NCBI GenBank assembly: GCA_028693235.1
Contig: JAQUVW010000001.1
Span: 567,106-631,105 of the forward strand
DNA from: Candidatus Gastranaerophilales bacterium
Lineage (GTDB): Bacteria > Cyanobacteriota > Vampirovibrionia > Gastranaerophilales > Gastranaerophilaceae
Length of the DNA: 64,000 bases
Direction: 5' to 3'
Of this stretch, positions 1 to 8,168 are shown piece by piece. The position numbers and the translations under genes are program-made. Numbering within the stretch: the first letter of the stretch is position 1; every line of letters starts with the position of its first letter. Under the pieces are notes generated by a model. It saw only the letters and a list, made by a program, of their open reading frames with translations, had not been told where the DNA came from and made no database searches.

Positions 1-376
1 CGTTTAAATATGTGACATTATAGCCTTGTTTTTCAAGCTTTTTATATAGGTTTAAAACGCAAGGATGTTCTACTTTTGTTGTTATGATGTGCTTTTTTGT
101 TGTATCCGCTGCTAAAATGCCTCGAATACCCATATTGGCACTTTCAGAACCTGATGCGGTGAAAAATACTTCCTTGGGGTCGTTTGCATTAAATAGCCCC
201 ATCATTTGTTCTCTTGCTGCTTTAATTGCTTGAGCAGATTTTGCACCCAAATCGTACATACTGGACGCATTTCCATATAATTTACTGAAATATGGAATCA
301 TTTTTTCTAAAACTATTTCATCAACTTTTGTTGTTGCGTTGTTGTCTAGGTATATTAATTTTTTTTCGTCACTCAT
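1..376 (-). CDS. nifS: Cysteine desulfurase (NifS/IscS), N-terminal part, cut by window edge
   Basis: A PLP-dependent cysteine desulfurase takes sulfur from L-cysteine for Fe-S cluster assembly in the cytoplasm. Only the first 125 residues are inside the window. They open with IYLDNNATT, the conserved start of the NifS/IscS fold, followed by the YGNASS segment and the TASGSESANMGI stretch that binds the PLP phosphate. The conserved EHPCVLN segment (usually EHxAVL) lies near the cut. The PLP lysine and catalytic cysteine lie beyond the edge. The start ATG at 376 has an AGGAAAC ribosome site. It follows nifU after a 21-base gap, so the two form one nifUS-type operon. The lack of nitrogenase genes nearby suggests a general Fe-S role. 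Confidence 0.92.
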   Translation of the reverse strand, partial: MSDEKKLIYLDNNATTKVDEIVLEKMIPYFSKLYGNASSMYDLGAKSAQAIKAAREQMMGLFNANDPKEVFFTASGSESANMGIRGILAADTTKKHIITTKVEHPCVLNLYKKLEKQGYNVTYLN

Positions 377-397
377 TTTTGTTTCCTATCGATGAAT

Positions 398-1204
398 TTA
401 TACTTGGATTATCTCAATGTTTGGGCTGATATGTTCTCTCAATGTAGCTTCTACAAAATGTGTCAAAGTTAATTGAGAACGGTTGCAAGATTGGCATTTT
501 CCGCTTAATTTTACGAAAACTTTATTTTCTTCAACGTCAATCAATTCAATATCTCCGCCGTCTTTTCTTAATTCTGATGATATATATTTATCAATAACAT
601 TGTTTATTTTTAAAATCATTTGCGTTTTTGTAAGTGGTTTTTCAGATTGAATTGTTTCATCAAGAATTCTTTTTATTTCGTTTTGGCACTTACCGCAAGC
701 ACCTCCTGCTTTTGTGTAATTCATGATATCTTCAAGGGTTTTCAAATTGTTTGCTTTTATTTCTGACTCAATCGTTTCTTGTGTTACATTAAAGCATTTA
801 CATATAACTTTTCCTTTTTCAGGGCATTTTACATCTTCGTGATAAAAATTTGCGATTGCAGCTTCAAGTGCCTCATGCCCCATTACAGAGCAGTGCATTT
901 TTTCTGGTGGCAATCCGCCTAAAGCTTCAGCTATTTCTTGGTTTGTTATTTTTCTAGCATCATCAATGTGTTTGCCTATTACCATTTCTGTCAAAATGCT
1001 TGAACTGGCAACTGCAGAGCCGCAGCCGAAAGTTTGGAATTTTGCATCTGTAATAATTCCCTTTTCATCAAGTTTTAAATATATTTTCAGCATGTCTCCG
1101 CAAGAAAGAGAGCCGGCTTCTCCGATTGCATCTGCATCTTCAATAGAGCCGACATTCTTCGGATTTCTGTATAATTCCATAACTTTATCTGTATAATCCC
1201 ACAT
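398..1204 (-). CDS. nifU: Fe-S cluster assembly scaffold NifU, three-domain form
   Basis: NifU is the scaffold on which Fe-S clusters are built with sulfur from NifS. All three domains are present in 268 residues. The N-terminal IscU-like domain has cysteines at 35, 61 and 105. The central BFD-like [2Fe-2S] domain has cysteines at 135, 137, 170 and 173 (CKC, then CGKC). The C-terminal Nfu domain has the CQSC pair at 237/240. The spacing matches classical NifU of nitrogen fixers closely. An AGGAAA site precedes the ATG at 1204, and nifS lies 21 bases downstream. Full-length NifU outside diazotrophs is known in epsilonproteobacteria and cyanobacterial relatives; a likely local client is HydG. 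Confidence 0.95.
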   Translation of the reverse strand: MWDYTDKVMELYRNPKNVGSIEDADAIGEAGSLSCGDMLKIYLKLDEKGIITDAKFQTFGCGSAVASSSILTEMVIGKHIDDARKITNQEIAEALGGLPPEKMHCSVMGHEALEAAIANFYHEDVKCPEKGKVICKCFNVTQETIESEIKANNLKTLEDIMNYTKAGGACGKCQNEIKRILDETIQSEKPLTKTQMILKINNVIDKYISSELRKDGGDIELIDVEENKVFVKLSGKCQSCNRSQLTLTHFVEATLREHISPNIEIIQV

Positions 1205-1304
1205 AGCCGTTTCCTATTTATTCTTTTACACATTTATTTTACTCCAAATATGTAGATTCTTACTTAATGTTAATTATTTATTAATTTTATTTTTACGCAA
1301 AAGA

Positions 1305-1326
1305 GAAGGACCCTTTCGGATCCTTC
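1305..1326 (-). terminator. Rho-independent terminator of the 159-aa helical protein gene
   Basis: A 9-bp stem (GAAGGATCC against GGGTCCTTC with one G-T wobble) closes a four-base loop and runs into a short T-rich tail on the minus strand. It sits about 30 bases after the stop at 1357. Confidence 0.8.
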
Positions 1327-1356
1327 TTGATAAATTTGTTGCTATCGAGTTGTTTA

Positions 1357-1836
1357 TTAACCCCCACCGTATTTTGGTGCTGATTTTTCGATTGCTTTTT
1401 CTTCTGCTTGTTCGACTTTTTCCATTTCTGCTGTGGTTGCTTGAATTTGTGTTGTCAATTTCTTTTGTTGTAAGTCTAATTGGTTTTCAACCATTTGAAT
1501 AGCTTTTAATTGTGAAGCGTCGGCTGATGATTGAAGTTGGCTTTGTGCTTGCATTTTATTGATGTAATTTTCTAGTTTTTGTTGAGCTTGATCAACTGCA
1601 CCTGAATCCAATTCACCGCTTTGTGATTTTGTTAAAATGTCATTGTACATTTTTTCTTGTTGATCCGCTAAAAAGATGCTGTTTGTTGATGAATTGAAAC
1701 TACTCTTCATTTGAAGATTTGTTTCTTGTTCTACCATCTGGTTTCTTTGTTCTGAAACGCTCATCAAACGATAGTTGTAATTATTCAACCTTGTTTGGAG
1801 CATCAGCTTTCTTGCTGTAAATAATGCGTAACCCAT
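1357..1836 (-). CDS. Small all-helical protein, paralogue of the 133-aa protein at 5842
   Basis: I do not recognise a named family. The 159-residue product is glutamine-rich, almost certainly all alpha-helical, with no signal peptide or membrane span. Its ends match the protein encoded at 5842-6243: both have an N-terminal TARK motif and both share LDLQQKK followed by a TAExE segment near the C-terminus. The middle differs in length and sequence. The start at 1836 (MGYALFTARK) is preferred over an upstream start at 1881 because the shared region begins there and a GGATTAGAGAA site precedes it. It is a single-gene unit with its own terminator. Filament, adaptor or secreted-helix roles are possible but unproven. 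Confidence 0.75.
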   Translation of the reverse strand: MGYALFTARKLMLQTRLNNYNYRLMSVSEQRNQMVEQETNLQMKSSFNSSTNSIFLADQQEKMYNDILTKSQSGELDSGAVDQAQQKLENYINKMQAQSQLQSSADASQLKAIQMVENQLDLQQKKLTTQIQATTAEMEKVEQAEEKAIEKSAPKYGGG

Positions 1837-2008
1837 TTCTCTAATCCTTGTGTTGTACCTCTCGTACTTTAATAAACACATTTGGGTTTTGAATATTGCC
1901 TTTTTATATCATATTTGCGTTACAAAACTTAATGCAAATCGTTTTAGAAGCAGTAATAGTAAGGAAAATTAATTTGTATAGATAAGGTATATCATTTGGT
2001 ATGTCTTA

Positions 2009-3130
2009 TTAGAATATTGTATATACCTTTTTGTGATATAAAATATATCCCACGGTGCCGAGGATTATATTAGGTGCCCACGTCGCCAAGAATGGAGTAA
2101 TCATGCCTGCTTCCCCGAATGAAATTGATAACGCACGTATCAAATAATAAAAGAATATAATTAAAATACTGAATAAAAATCCACGGTTATAACGTACTCT
2201 GGGCGGTGTTACAGCCAATGGAACTCCAAGTAATACAAGCACTATTGTTGTAACAGGGAGTGCAGTTTTGTCCCAAAACAGTAACATATATTTTTGTTTA
2301 TCTTTTTGATTTGTTGTTTTTAAAGCTGATTTTTGTGCTAATTGCAAAAGATTCAAATCTTTTGCATCATTTGAACGGATTAATTCTTCTTTCATATCTA
2401 TCCCAAAATCGACAACTGTTTCACCCATCCAAGATGTGTTTAGTGTTTTACCTGCTTTTGAAATGGTATAAGCAGAGGCATTTTGAAAAACTAAACCATC
2501 ATCAGAGGTGTTGCCTGTTTTTGCTTGAAGTATTTGAATTGTTTTTGGGTCTGATAAATCCAATATCGAAACATTAAAAAATTCGTCTTTCCCGCAATTT
2601 TCAACGTAGAAAAGCCTTTTTATTTGGTTTCCGTTGTTTAATTCCTTCAGAGTAAAATTCTTTTTCCCGTGAGGAATATTTCGTTGTCCAAAAGCCCAAA
2701 GTGCAAGCGTTTTTGATTGTGCTGTTGTGACCGGGACTATTGTTTCGTTGATAAAAAATGTTAACAATGCCATCAATGCCGCAAATATAAATATAGGTCT
2801 TGTTATCCGCCCGATGCTGATTCCGCAAGCTCTCATTATTGTGATTTCTGATGCAAGGCACAACCTATTTATAGTCATAACGGTTGCAAACAGTACACTC
2901 ATCGGGATTGTCATTACAATTACCGCCGGAAGGTTTAATAAAATTATCATTAAAGCAACATTAAACGGCATTCCATATAAAGAAATTTGTTTGATTAGCG
3001 TGATAAATGTGTCTGAGGCAAATATAATAGAAGTGAAGATTACGACTCCAAATATAAATACTTCAAGAACCTGTTTAATTATATATTTATCTAAAATAGA
3101 TATTTTTGTTACTTTATCTTTTAAATCCAT
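2009..3130 (-). CDS. LptF/LptG-family permease (lipopolysaccharide transport)
   Basis: Proteins of the YjgP/YjgQ family form the membrane part of the ABC machine that lifts lipopolysaccharide out of the inner membrane. The 373-residue product has the family layout: three N-terminal membrane helices (about residues 15-125), a soluble beta-rich periplasmic domain (about 130-275), then three more helices (about 285-370). The helix regions contain the typical short NLPAVIVMTIPMS and ITIMRACGIS segments. Only one copy is seen here, so whether it is LptF or LptG cannot be told. It implies an outer membrane. The 37-base gap after the sugar-binding protein gene allows co-transcription. Confidence 0.9.
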   Translation of the reverse strand: MDLKDKVTKISILDKYIIKQVLEVFIFGVVIFTSIIFASDTFITLIKQISLYGMPFNVALMIILLNLPAVIVMTIPMSVLFATVMTINRLCLASEITIMRACGISIGRITRPIFIFAALMALLTFFINETIVPVTTAQSKTLALWAFGQRNIPHGKKNFTLKELNNGNQIKRLFYVENCGKDEFFNVSILDLSDPKTIQILQAKTGNTSDDGLVFQNASAYTISKAGKTLNTSWMGETVVDFGIDMKEELIRSNDAKDLNLLQLAQKSALKTTNQKDKQKYMLLFWDKTALPVTTIVLVLLGVPLAVTPPRVRYNRGFLFSILIIFFYYLIRALSISFGEAGMITPFLATWAPNIILGTVGYILYHKKVYTIF

Positions 3131-3167
3131 GTTTCTTATTTTAAATCAAATATTCGGTATTTCAAAA

Positions 3168-4397
3168 TTATAATTTTTGCCATTTTGCTGAAAGTTCATC
3201 TAACAAATCTTGAGTGGGGCGTTTTGCCAGCAAAATTTGTTGAATATAATTGTTAATTAAAGTTAAAAGTTCTTTCTGGTTTTTTGTATGTGGCACGGGT
3301 GGCTGTATGTTGTTTAGTTGATTAGAACTTATGAAACGTGCTTTTGCGAAGATGTCAGACTCGCTGTCTGTTGTAAAGTATTTGTTTTGCAATGTTTTTT
3401 TGTTTACAGGCAAAATAGTTGTCAATTTTGCAAGTTCAAGTTGGTTTTGTTCGTTTGTTAAATATTTTGCAAAATCTATAGCTTCATTCGGATATTTAGC
3501 TTTTTGGGGCACAATGAAATTCATCAAAGAAAAATCATATTGTCTGCTGTCACCCACTAATTGAGGAGCAACCCTCGTGTTTTCAAATATTTTTGGAGCA
3601 TTTTCTTTAACTATATTTAAAAAATTAGCCCCAGCAGGGAGTATAACAATTTGACCTGCCATATATTTTTCAAGAGCTTCCCTGTGGCTTTGTGTGATTG
3701 ATTCTTTTGGGATTAAATTATTTTGATATAAGTTTTTGTAGTCGTTAAATATCATCAAACTTTTTGCTGAATTAACAGAACCGGGTGAGTTTATATTATA
3801 TTTATTCAATATTTTTAAAAAGGTGTCGTTTTCAGTCAATGCAGGCATTGTTACAAATGCTCCTGTGTTATCTTTAATGATTTGAGCATCTTTATTCATT
3901 TCGTCGTAAGTTGCAGGAACTCTTGTAATTCCTGCTTTATCCAGTAGTTCTTTGTTATAAAAAGTCAATGCTGATGTTGCGTAAAATGGAATGCCGAAAT
4001 ATTCCCCCTCATAATTTAATTGTTTTGATATTGTAGGGACATATTCTGACATTACATCTTTAGGAATTTTATATAGTGCATTTTTTTGAGCTAAAAGTAT
4101 TGAAAATTCAGGTGTTAAATTTACCAAATCAGGTGGCGTGTTGCTTAACATAGAGGCTAACGTTCTTTTTTCCCCTTCAGAGTATGGAACATCTACCCAC
4201 GTAATGTGTATATCAGGATTTTTTGCTTCATAGTCGGAAATTATTTTATTGATATATTTGTCAAATGTTCCCATTTGTAACGTCCAAAACGTAATGTTTT
4301 TCTTAGTTTCAGCGTGTTGCTTCTTCACAAATATAAAAGAACAAAGTAGTACGATTAAGAATATTATTAATATATATACGAAAAATTTGCGATTCAT
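3168..4397 (-). CDS. Extracellular solute-binding protein, family 1 (sugar ABC uptake)
   Basis: This is a periplasmic binding protein of the maltose/multiple-sugar class. It starts with a hydrophobic helix (about residues 6-25) that looks like an uncleaved anchor or signal peptide; no clean lipobox cysteine follows. The mature part has the class features ITFWTLQ near the start, the PPDLVNLTPEF segment and a GIPFYATSALTFYNKELLDKAG stretch (read in parts), and an NEAIDFAKYL motif in the C-terminal lobe. The total is 409 residues, normal for the family. GGGGAAT precedes the ATG. A matching permease lies 11.5 kb away at 15951, with no ATPase or second permease in the window. Confidence 0.88.
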   Translation of the reverse strand: MNRKFFVYILIIFLIVLLCSFIFVKKQHAETKKNITFWTLQMGTFDKYINKIISDYEAKNPDIHITWVDVPYSEGEKRTLASMLSNTPPDLVNLTPEFSILLAQKNALYKIPKDVMSEYVPTISKQLNYEGEYFGIPFYATSALTFYNKELLDKAGITRVPATYDEMNKDAQIIKDNTGAFVTMPALTENDTFLKILNKYNINSPGSVNSAKSLMIFNDYKNLYQNNLIPKESITQSHREALEKYMAGQIVILPAGANFLNIVKENAPKIFENTRVAPQLVGDSRQYDFSLMNFIVPQKAKYPNEAIDFAKYLTNEQNQLELAKLTTILPVNKKTLQNKYFTTDSESDIFAKARFISSNQLNNIQPPVPHTKNQKELLTLINNYIQQILLAKRPTQDLLDELSAKWQKL

Positions 4398-4476
4398 GTT
4401 TATTCCCCAAGATTAATGCTAAAATATATTATATATAATTTTTTGAAAAAAAGGTAAAACTTAAAAAACGATTACA

Positions 4477-5706
4477 ATGGACTTATTTGATACATTAAAA
4501 GAAAATAATAAACAAATTCCTATAGCAGAAATTCTTAGGCCCCAAACATTAGAAGAATATTTGGGACAAAAAAATGTTATCTCAAAAAATTCAGCTTTAA
4601 TTAATTTGTTGAAATCAAAACGTTTATTTTCGCTTATCCTTTGGGGACCTCCAGGGTGTGGAAAAACGACGTTTGCAAGGCTTATCGCTAAACACACCGA
4701 TAGCAATTTTATAGAGCTTAGTGCCGTTTCCTCTGGAATTAAAGATATTAAAGAAGCCGTTCAAATCGCTAAAGATAAGCTTGTCTACGGGCAAAAAACC
4801 ATTTTATTTATTGATGAAATCCACCGCTATAGCAAGACTCAACAAGATGCCTTATTGCCATATTTAGAAAATGGTACGCTGTTTTTAATCGGTTCAACGA
4901 CTGAAAATCCATCTTTTCAAGTTGTTCCCGCCTTGATTTCAAGAGTCCAAGTCATTCGATTAAATCCTTTAGACGATGATAGTTTGATTACGATTATAAA
5001 AAAAGGCTTTTCGTATTTAGAAGACAAATATACTCCGATAGAAATTGAAGCTAATGTCTATGAGTATATTGTGAATTATGCAAGAGGCGATGCTCGCTCT
5101 GCTCTTAATTTACTGGAAAATGCCTATTTTGCCTCTGATGTAAAGTCAGGTACAAGATTTTTGCGTTTGAAAATATTGGAAGAGTTAGCCCAAACCTCAT
5201 CAATCCGCTATTCTCGTCAAGAGCATTATGATATGGCGTCAGCGTTTCAAAAAAGTTTGCGAGGCTCTGACCCTGATGCCGCTATATATTGGTTAGCTAA
5301 AATGATTGTTTCGGGAGAAGATCCCAGATTTATAGCCAGACGTTTAATCGTTTGTGCGGCAGAAGATATAGGTAATGCCGATTCCAATGCCTTGACTGTT
5401 GCCATGAATGCTCATAAGGCTGCTGAACTTTTAGGCTTGCCTGAAGCTAGAATACCTCTTGCTCAAGCTGTTGAGTACGTGGCAAGAGCTCCAAAATCTA
5501 ACAAAGCAATAGTTGCTATTGATTCAGCTATTTCTGATATAAATTCTGGAAAAAATTTTCCTCCTCCTATGCATTTACGCGATGCACATTACAAAGATGC
5601 CTCAAAATACGGTTTCGGCAAAGGGTATGTCTATTCCCATGCTAATCCATCATATAAACAACAATTTATGCCCGATGAACTAAAAGACAAAAAGTATTTT
5701 ATATAA
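4477..5706 (+). CDS. rarA: Replication-associated recombination protein A (AAA+ ATPase)
   Basis: RarA (MgsA) is an AAA+ ATPase of the clamp-loader/RuvB group that acts at stalled replication forks. Walker A GPPGCGKT lies at residues 57-64 and Walker B ILFIDEIH at about 109-116. The sensor segment GSTTENPSF and the C-terminal tetramerisation region with EDPRFIARRL and ADSNAL are also present. Length (409) is typical. The gene is divergent from the sugar-binding protein gene and stands alone, closed by a strong terminator. Confidence 0.95.
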   Translation: MDLFDTLKENNKQIPIAEILRPQTLEEYLGQKNVISKNSALINLLKSKRLFSLILWGPPGCGKTTFARLIAKHTDSNFIELSAVSSGIKDIKEAVQIAKDKLVYGQKTILFIDEIHRYSKTQQDALLPYLENGTLFLIGSTTENPSFQVVPALISRVQVIRLNPLDDDSLITIIKKGFSYLEDKYTPIEIEANVYEYIVNYARGDARSALNLLENAYFASDVKSGTRFLRLKILEELAQTSSIRYSRQEHYDMASAFQKSLRGSDPDAAIYWLAKMIVSGEDPRFIARRLIVCAAEDIGNADSNALTVAMNAHKAAELLGLPEARIPLAQAVEYVARAPKSNKAIVAIDSAISDINSGKNFPPPMHLRDAHYKDASKYGFGKGYVYSHANPSYKQQFMPDELKDKKYFI

Positions 5707-5753
5707 ATCAAGCTAATACGCTATTTAAACCTATATGTTAAGAAATGTAACCT

Positions 5754-5798
5754 AAAGTATATACAAAAAAGGCAATTTGTATATACTTTTTGTTTTTA
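5754..5798 (+). terminator. Strong terminator after rarA with perfect 14-bp stem
   Basis: AAAGTATATACAAA (5754-5767) pairs perfectly with TTTGTATATACTTT (5776-5789) around an 8-base loop, followed by TTGTTTTT. It separates rarA from the next gene at 5842. Confidence 0.85.
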
Positions 5799-5841
5799 TA
5801 TAAGAGTAAGCACTAAGTAAAGTAAAAGTAAGAGGTTCAAA

Positions 5842-6243
5842 ATGGCAGTAGCATCAAATCAAGTTAGATTGTTAACATTAACAGCTAGAAAATCTGATTT
5901 AGAATATAGCTTAACTTCTTTAATGGGCAAACAACAATTACTAGCTACTCAAAACGCAGATGTTTTAGCTCAAAGAACCCAAGTCGTTGAAAGCTTCGTC
6001 GCAGCTCAATTAAATTCTTCAGACGCTGACCAAGATACAGCTCCGACAATCGCTACTTTCGACTCTACTGTTTTAGCTCAATTCGATTCACAACTTGCTC
6101 AATTAGAAGCAGCTCAAAATAAATTAGACCTTCAACAAAAGAAAATTGAAACTCAACACCAAGCAGTTACCGCAGAAGAAGAAAGCGTACAAAAAGCTGT
6201 AGACAATTCAATCAAAAACGAATTCAATTATATGGCTGACTAA
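5842..6243 (+). CDS. Small all-helical protein, paralogue of the 159-aa protein at 1357
   Basis: The 133-residue product is Ala/Gln-rich and predicted all-helical, with no signal peptide. It shares the N-terminal LTARKxxLEY pattern and the C-terminal LDLQQKK plus TAEEES segment with the gene at 1357-1836, so the two are diverged paralogues with conserved ends and a variable middle. The ends look like two helices able to pack as an antiparallel pair. AGAGG precedes the ATG. It is followed after 53 bases by a 61-residue gene and then a terminator, so the two are probably one transcript. Codon use is even and C-ending codons are more frequent than in neighbours, which hints at high expression. 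Function unknown. Confidence 0.8.
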   Translation: MAVASNQVRLLTLTARKSDLEYSLTSLMGKQQLLATQNADVLAQRTQVVESFVAAQLNSSDADQDTAPTIATFDSTVLAQFDSQLAQLEAAQNKLDLQQKKIETQHQAVTAEEESVQKAVDNSIKNEFNYMAD

Positions 6244-6296
6244 TAAAACTAAACCACACGAGAGATTAAAAATTTTAACGAAAGAGAGAAATAAAA

Positions 6297-6482
6297 ATGA
6301 CAACTGAACAATCAATATTTAATAATTCATTATCTGCAATTGATGTATATTCTGAAACAGCAAGAGCTTTAGAAGGTTCTCAAAAAAGACCTTTCCAAAA
6401 AGTTTATAACAGCTTGAATACTATGCTTGAAGAATGCTATTTCGTAGGAGCAAGCAAATTCGGTCACAACTTCATTGCTTAA
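6297..6482 (+). CDS. Small protein of 61 residues, function unknown
   Basis: This short gene follows the helical-protein gene in the same direction and lies inside the same terminator. An AAAGAGAG site stands 8-14 bases before the ATG. The product is soluble with one cysteine and two likely helices; the C-terminus ends in FGHNFIA. I recognise no family. Its position suggests a partner or co-expressed component of the 133-residue protein. Confidence 0.65.
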   Translation: MTTEQSIFNNSLSAIDVYSETARALEGSQKRPFQKVYNSLNTMLEECYFVGASKFGHNFIA

Positions 6483-6517
6483 TTAGATTTTAATTTAAAA
6501 ATTGTTGTTTATAAAAA

Positions 6518-6550
6518 GGACGAGCTCCAAAAGGAGTCGTCCATTTTTTT
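6518..6550 (+). terminator. Rho-independent terminator of the 5842-6482 transcript
   Basis: GGACGAGCTCC pairs with GGAGTCGTCC (one bulged base) around an AAAA loop, followed by CCATTTTTTT. It also lies downstream of serA (stop at 6568) but the T-run supports plus-strand use. Confidence 0.85.
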
Positions 6551-6567
6551 ATTTGTTTAAGATTTTA

Positions 6568-8160
6568 TTAGTCGCAAAGTTTGATGTATTTTGCATCTTT
6601 AATACCATCGATTTCTTCAATTTTGTTAAGAGTTGAATCTTCAACAGCACTTTCAGTGTTAATAATCATAATTGAAACATTATCTTCTTTATTTGATTTT
6701 TGTGCAACTTGCATGCGACTGATATTGATGCTTGATTCCCCAATTACAGCGGCTACTTTTGCAATCATAGATGGCTTGTTTTCGTGAGGAATAAACAACA
6801 TGTGTTCTTCAACTTCAATACTCATATTGTATTGATTGATTTGAACTATTCTTGGCATGTGTTCTGCTATCATTGCTCCCGTAACGACATTTTCGCCTTT
6901 ATCAGTTGTGAGTTTTATTGAAATTGAGCCGATAAAAGTACAATCCTTAGGTGATTTTGTTGTTAAAACATTAATACCACGTTCTTTTGCGATTATTGGT
7001 GCATTTACGTAGTTTACGTTTTCAAGCATTGTTGAGAAAATACCTTTTATAACAGCGATTTCTAAAGGTGAAACATTTAACTCTGCAAGATTTCCTGAAA
7101 CTGTCATTTGTATTGATTTTATATTTCCGTTAGCAAGTTGTGCGACAAGTGCACCCAAGTCGCCTGCTATTTTCATGTAATCTTTGACAGGTTCCACAAC
7201 TGCCGGTTTTAACGCCGGTATATTTACTGCCGCACGAGCTGAACCGCCTGATAAAACATCTTTGATTTGTTCTGCAACATCAATTGCTACGTTAAATTGA
7301 GCCTCTTTTGTGCTTGCTCCTAAGTGAGGAGTCATCAAAACATTTCCTTCACATTTCAACAGCGGACTTTCTTCAATGTGTGGTTCGTTTTCATATACAT
7401 CAATAGCAGCAGCTGCAACTTGACCTGCTTCAATAGCTTCTTTCAATGCATTTTCATCGATAATCCCGCCTCTTGCACAGTTGATTATTCTTACGCCTTT
7501 TTTCATTCGGTTTAGAGTGTTTTTGTTAATTAAATACGCAGTTTCTTTAGTTTTTGGGGTGTGAACTGTGATGTAGTCGCACATTCCCCAGAATTCATCA
7601 AGGTTGGAAACGTATTGAGCACCTATTTTTTCTACAATTTCTTTTGTAGTATAAGGGTCGCAAACGACGACTTTCATTCCCAATGCAAGCGCTACTTTTG
7701 CAACGTGCGAACCGATTTTTCCGAGTCCAATAACGCCGAGTGTTTTGCCGAATACTTCGTTACCGGTAAATTTAGAGCGTTCCCACGCACCTTTTTTAGT
7801 TGAGGCTGCAGCGGCCGCAATGTTTCTCGACATTGCAAGCATTAAGGCAACTGTGTGTTCAGCTGCTGCATTTGTATTTCCATCAGGTGAATTTACAACA
7901 ATGATACCTTTTTGAGTTGCTGATTCAATATCAATATTGTCTACACCGACACCTGCTCTGCCTATAATTTTTAAATTTTTAGCAGCGTCAATGATTTTTT
8001 TTGTAACCTTAGTTTGGCTTCTAATCATCATTGCGTCGTAATCTTTTATTTTTTCAACGAGTTCATCCTCGCTCATTGTTGGTAGAAAATCTACATCAGC
8101 AACGCCGTCAAGGATTTTTCCTGCAGCTTCATTTATTTTATCTGTAATTAAAACTTTCAT
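6568..8160 (-). CDS. serA: D-3-phosphoglycerate dehydrogenase
   Basis: SerA oxidises 3-phosphoglycerate to 3-phosphohydroxypyruvate with NAD, the first step of serine synthesis. The 530-residue product is the long form: substrate and NAD domains (GRAGVGVDNID, the Rossmann motif GLGKIGSHVA, the catalytic-His segment TPHLGAST), an intervening ASB domain (about 320-450) and a C-terminal ACT domain (about 455-530), where serine usually binds as feedback inhibitor. AGGAGAAATA precedes the ATG. It begins 8 bases after the class V aminotransferase gene, so the two steps 3-phosphoglycerate to phosphoserine are probably co-expressed. Confidence 0.95.
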   Translation of the reverse strand: MKVLITDKINEAAGKILDGVADVDFLPTMSEDELVEKIKDYDAMMIRSQTKVTKKIIDAAKNLKIIGRAGVGVDNIDIESATQKGIIVVNSPDGNTNAAAEHTVALMLAMSRNIAAAAASTKKGAWERSKFTGNEVFGKTLGVIGLGKIGSHVAKVALALGMKVVVCDPYTTKEIVEKIGAQYVSNLDEFWGMCDYITVHTPKTKETAYLINKNTLNRMKKGVRIINCARGGIIDENALKEAIEAGQVAAAAIDVYENEPHIEESPLLKCEGNVLMTPHLGASTKEAQFNVAIDVAEQIKDVLSGGSARAAVNIPALKPAVVEPVKDYMKIAGDLGALVAQLANGNIKSIQMTVSGNLAELNVSPLEIAVIKGIFSTMLENVNYVNAPIIAKERGINVLTTKSPKDCTFIGSISIKLTTDKGENVVTGAMIAEHMPRIVQINQYNMSIEVEEHMLFIPHENKPSMIAKVAAVIGESSINISRMQVAQKSNKEDNVSIMIINTESAVEDSTLNKIEEIDGIKDAKYIKLCD

Positions 8161-8168
8161 TATTTCTC

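Noticed and set aside
2727..3173. 148-codon frame on the plus strand
   Set aside because: It lies antisense to the LptF/G gene, has no ribosome site and no family-like pattern; its length comes from the codon bias of the real gene.
5842..6243. Flagellin or type III needle protein
   Set aside because: All-helical and small, but none of the known signature residues of those families were found.
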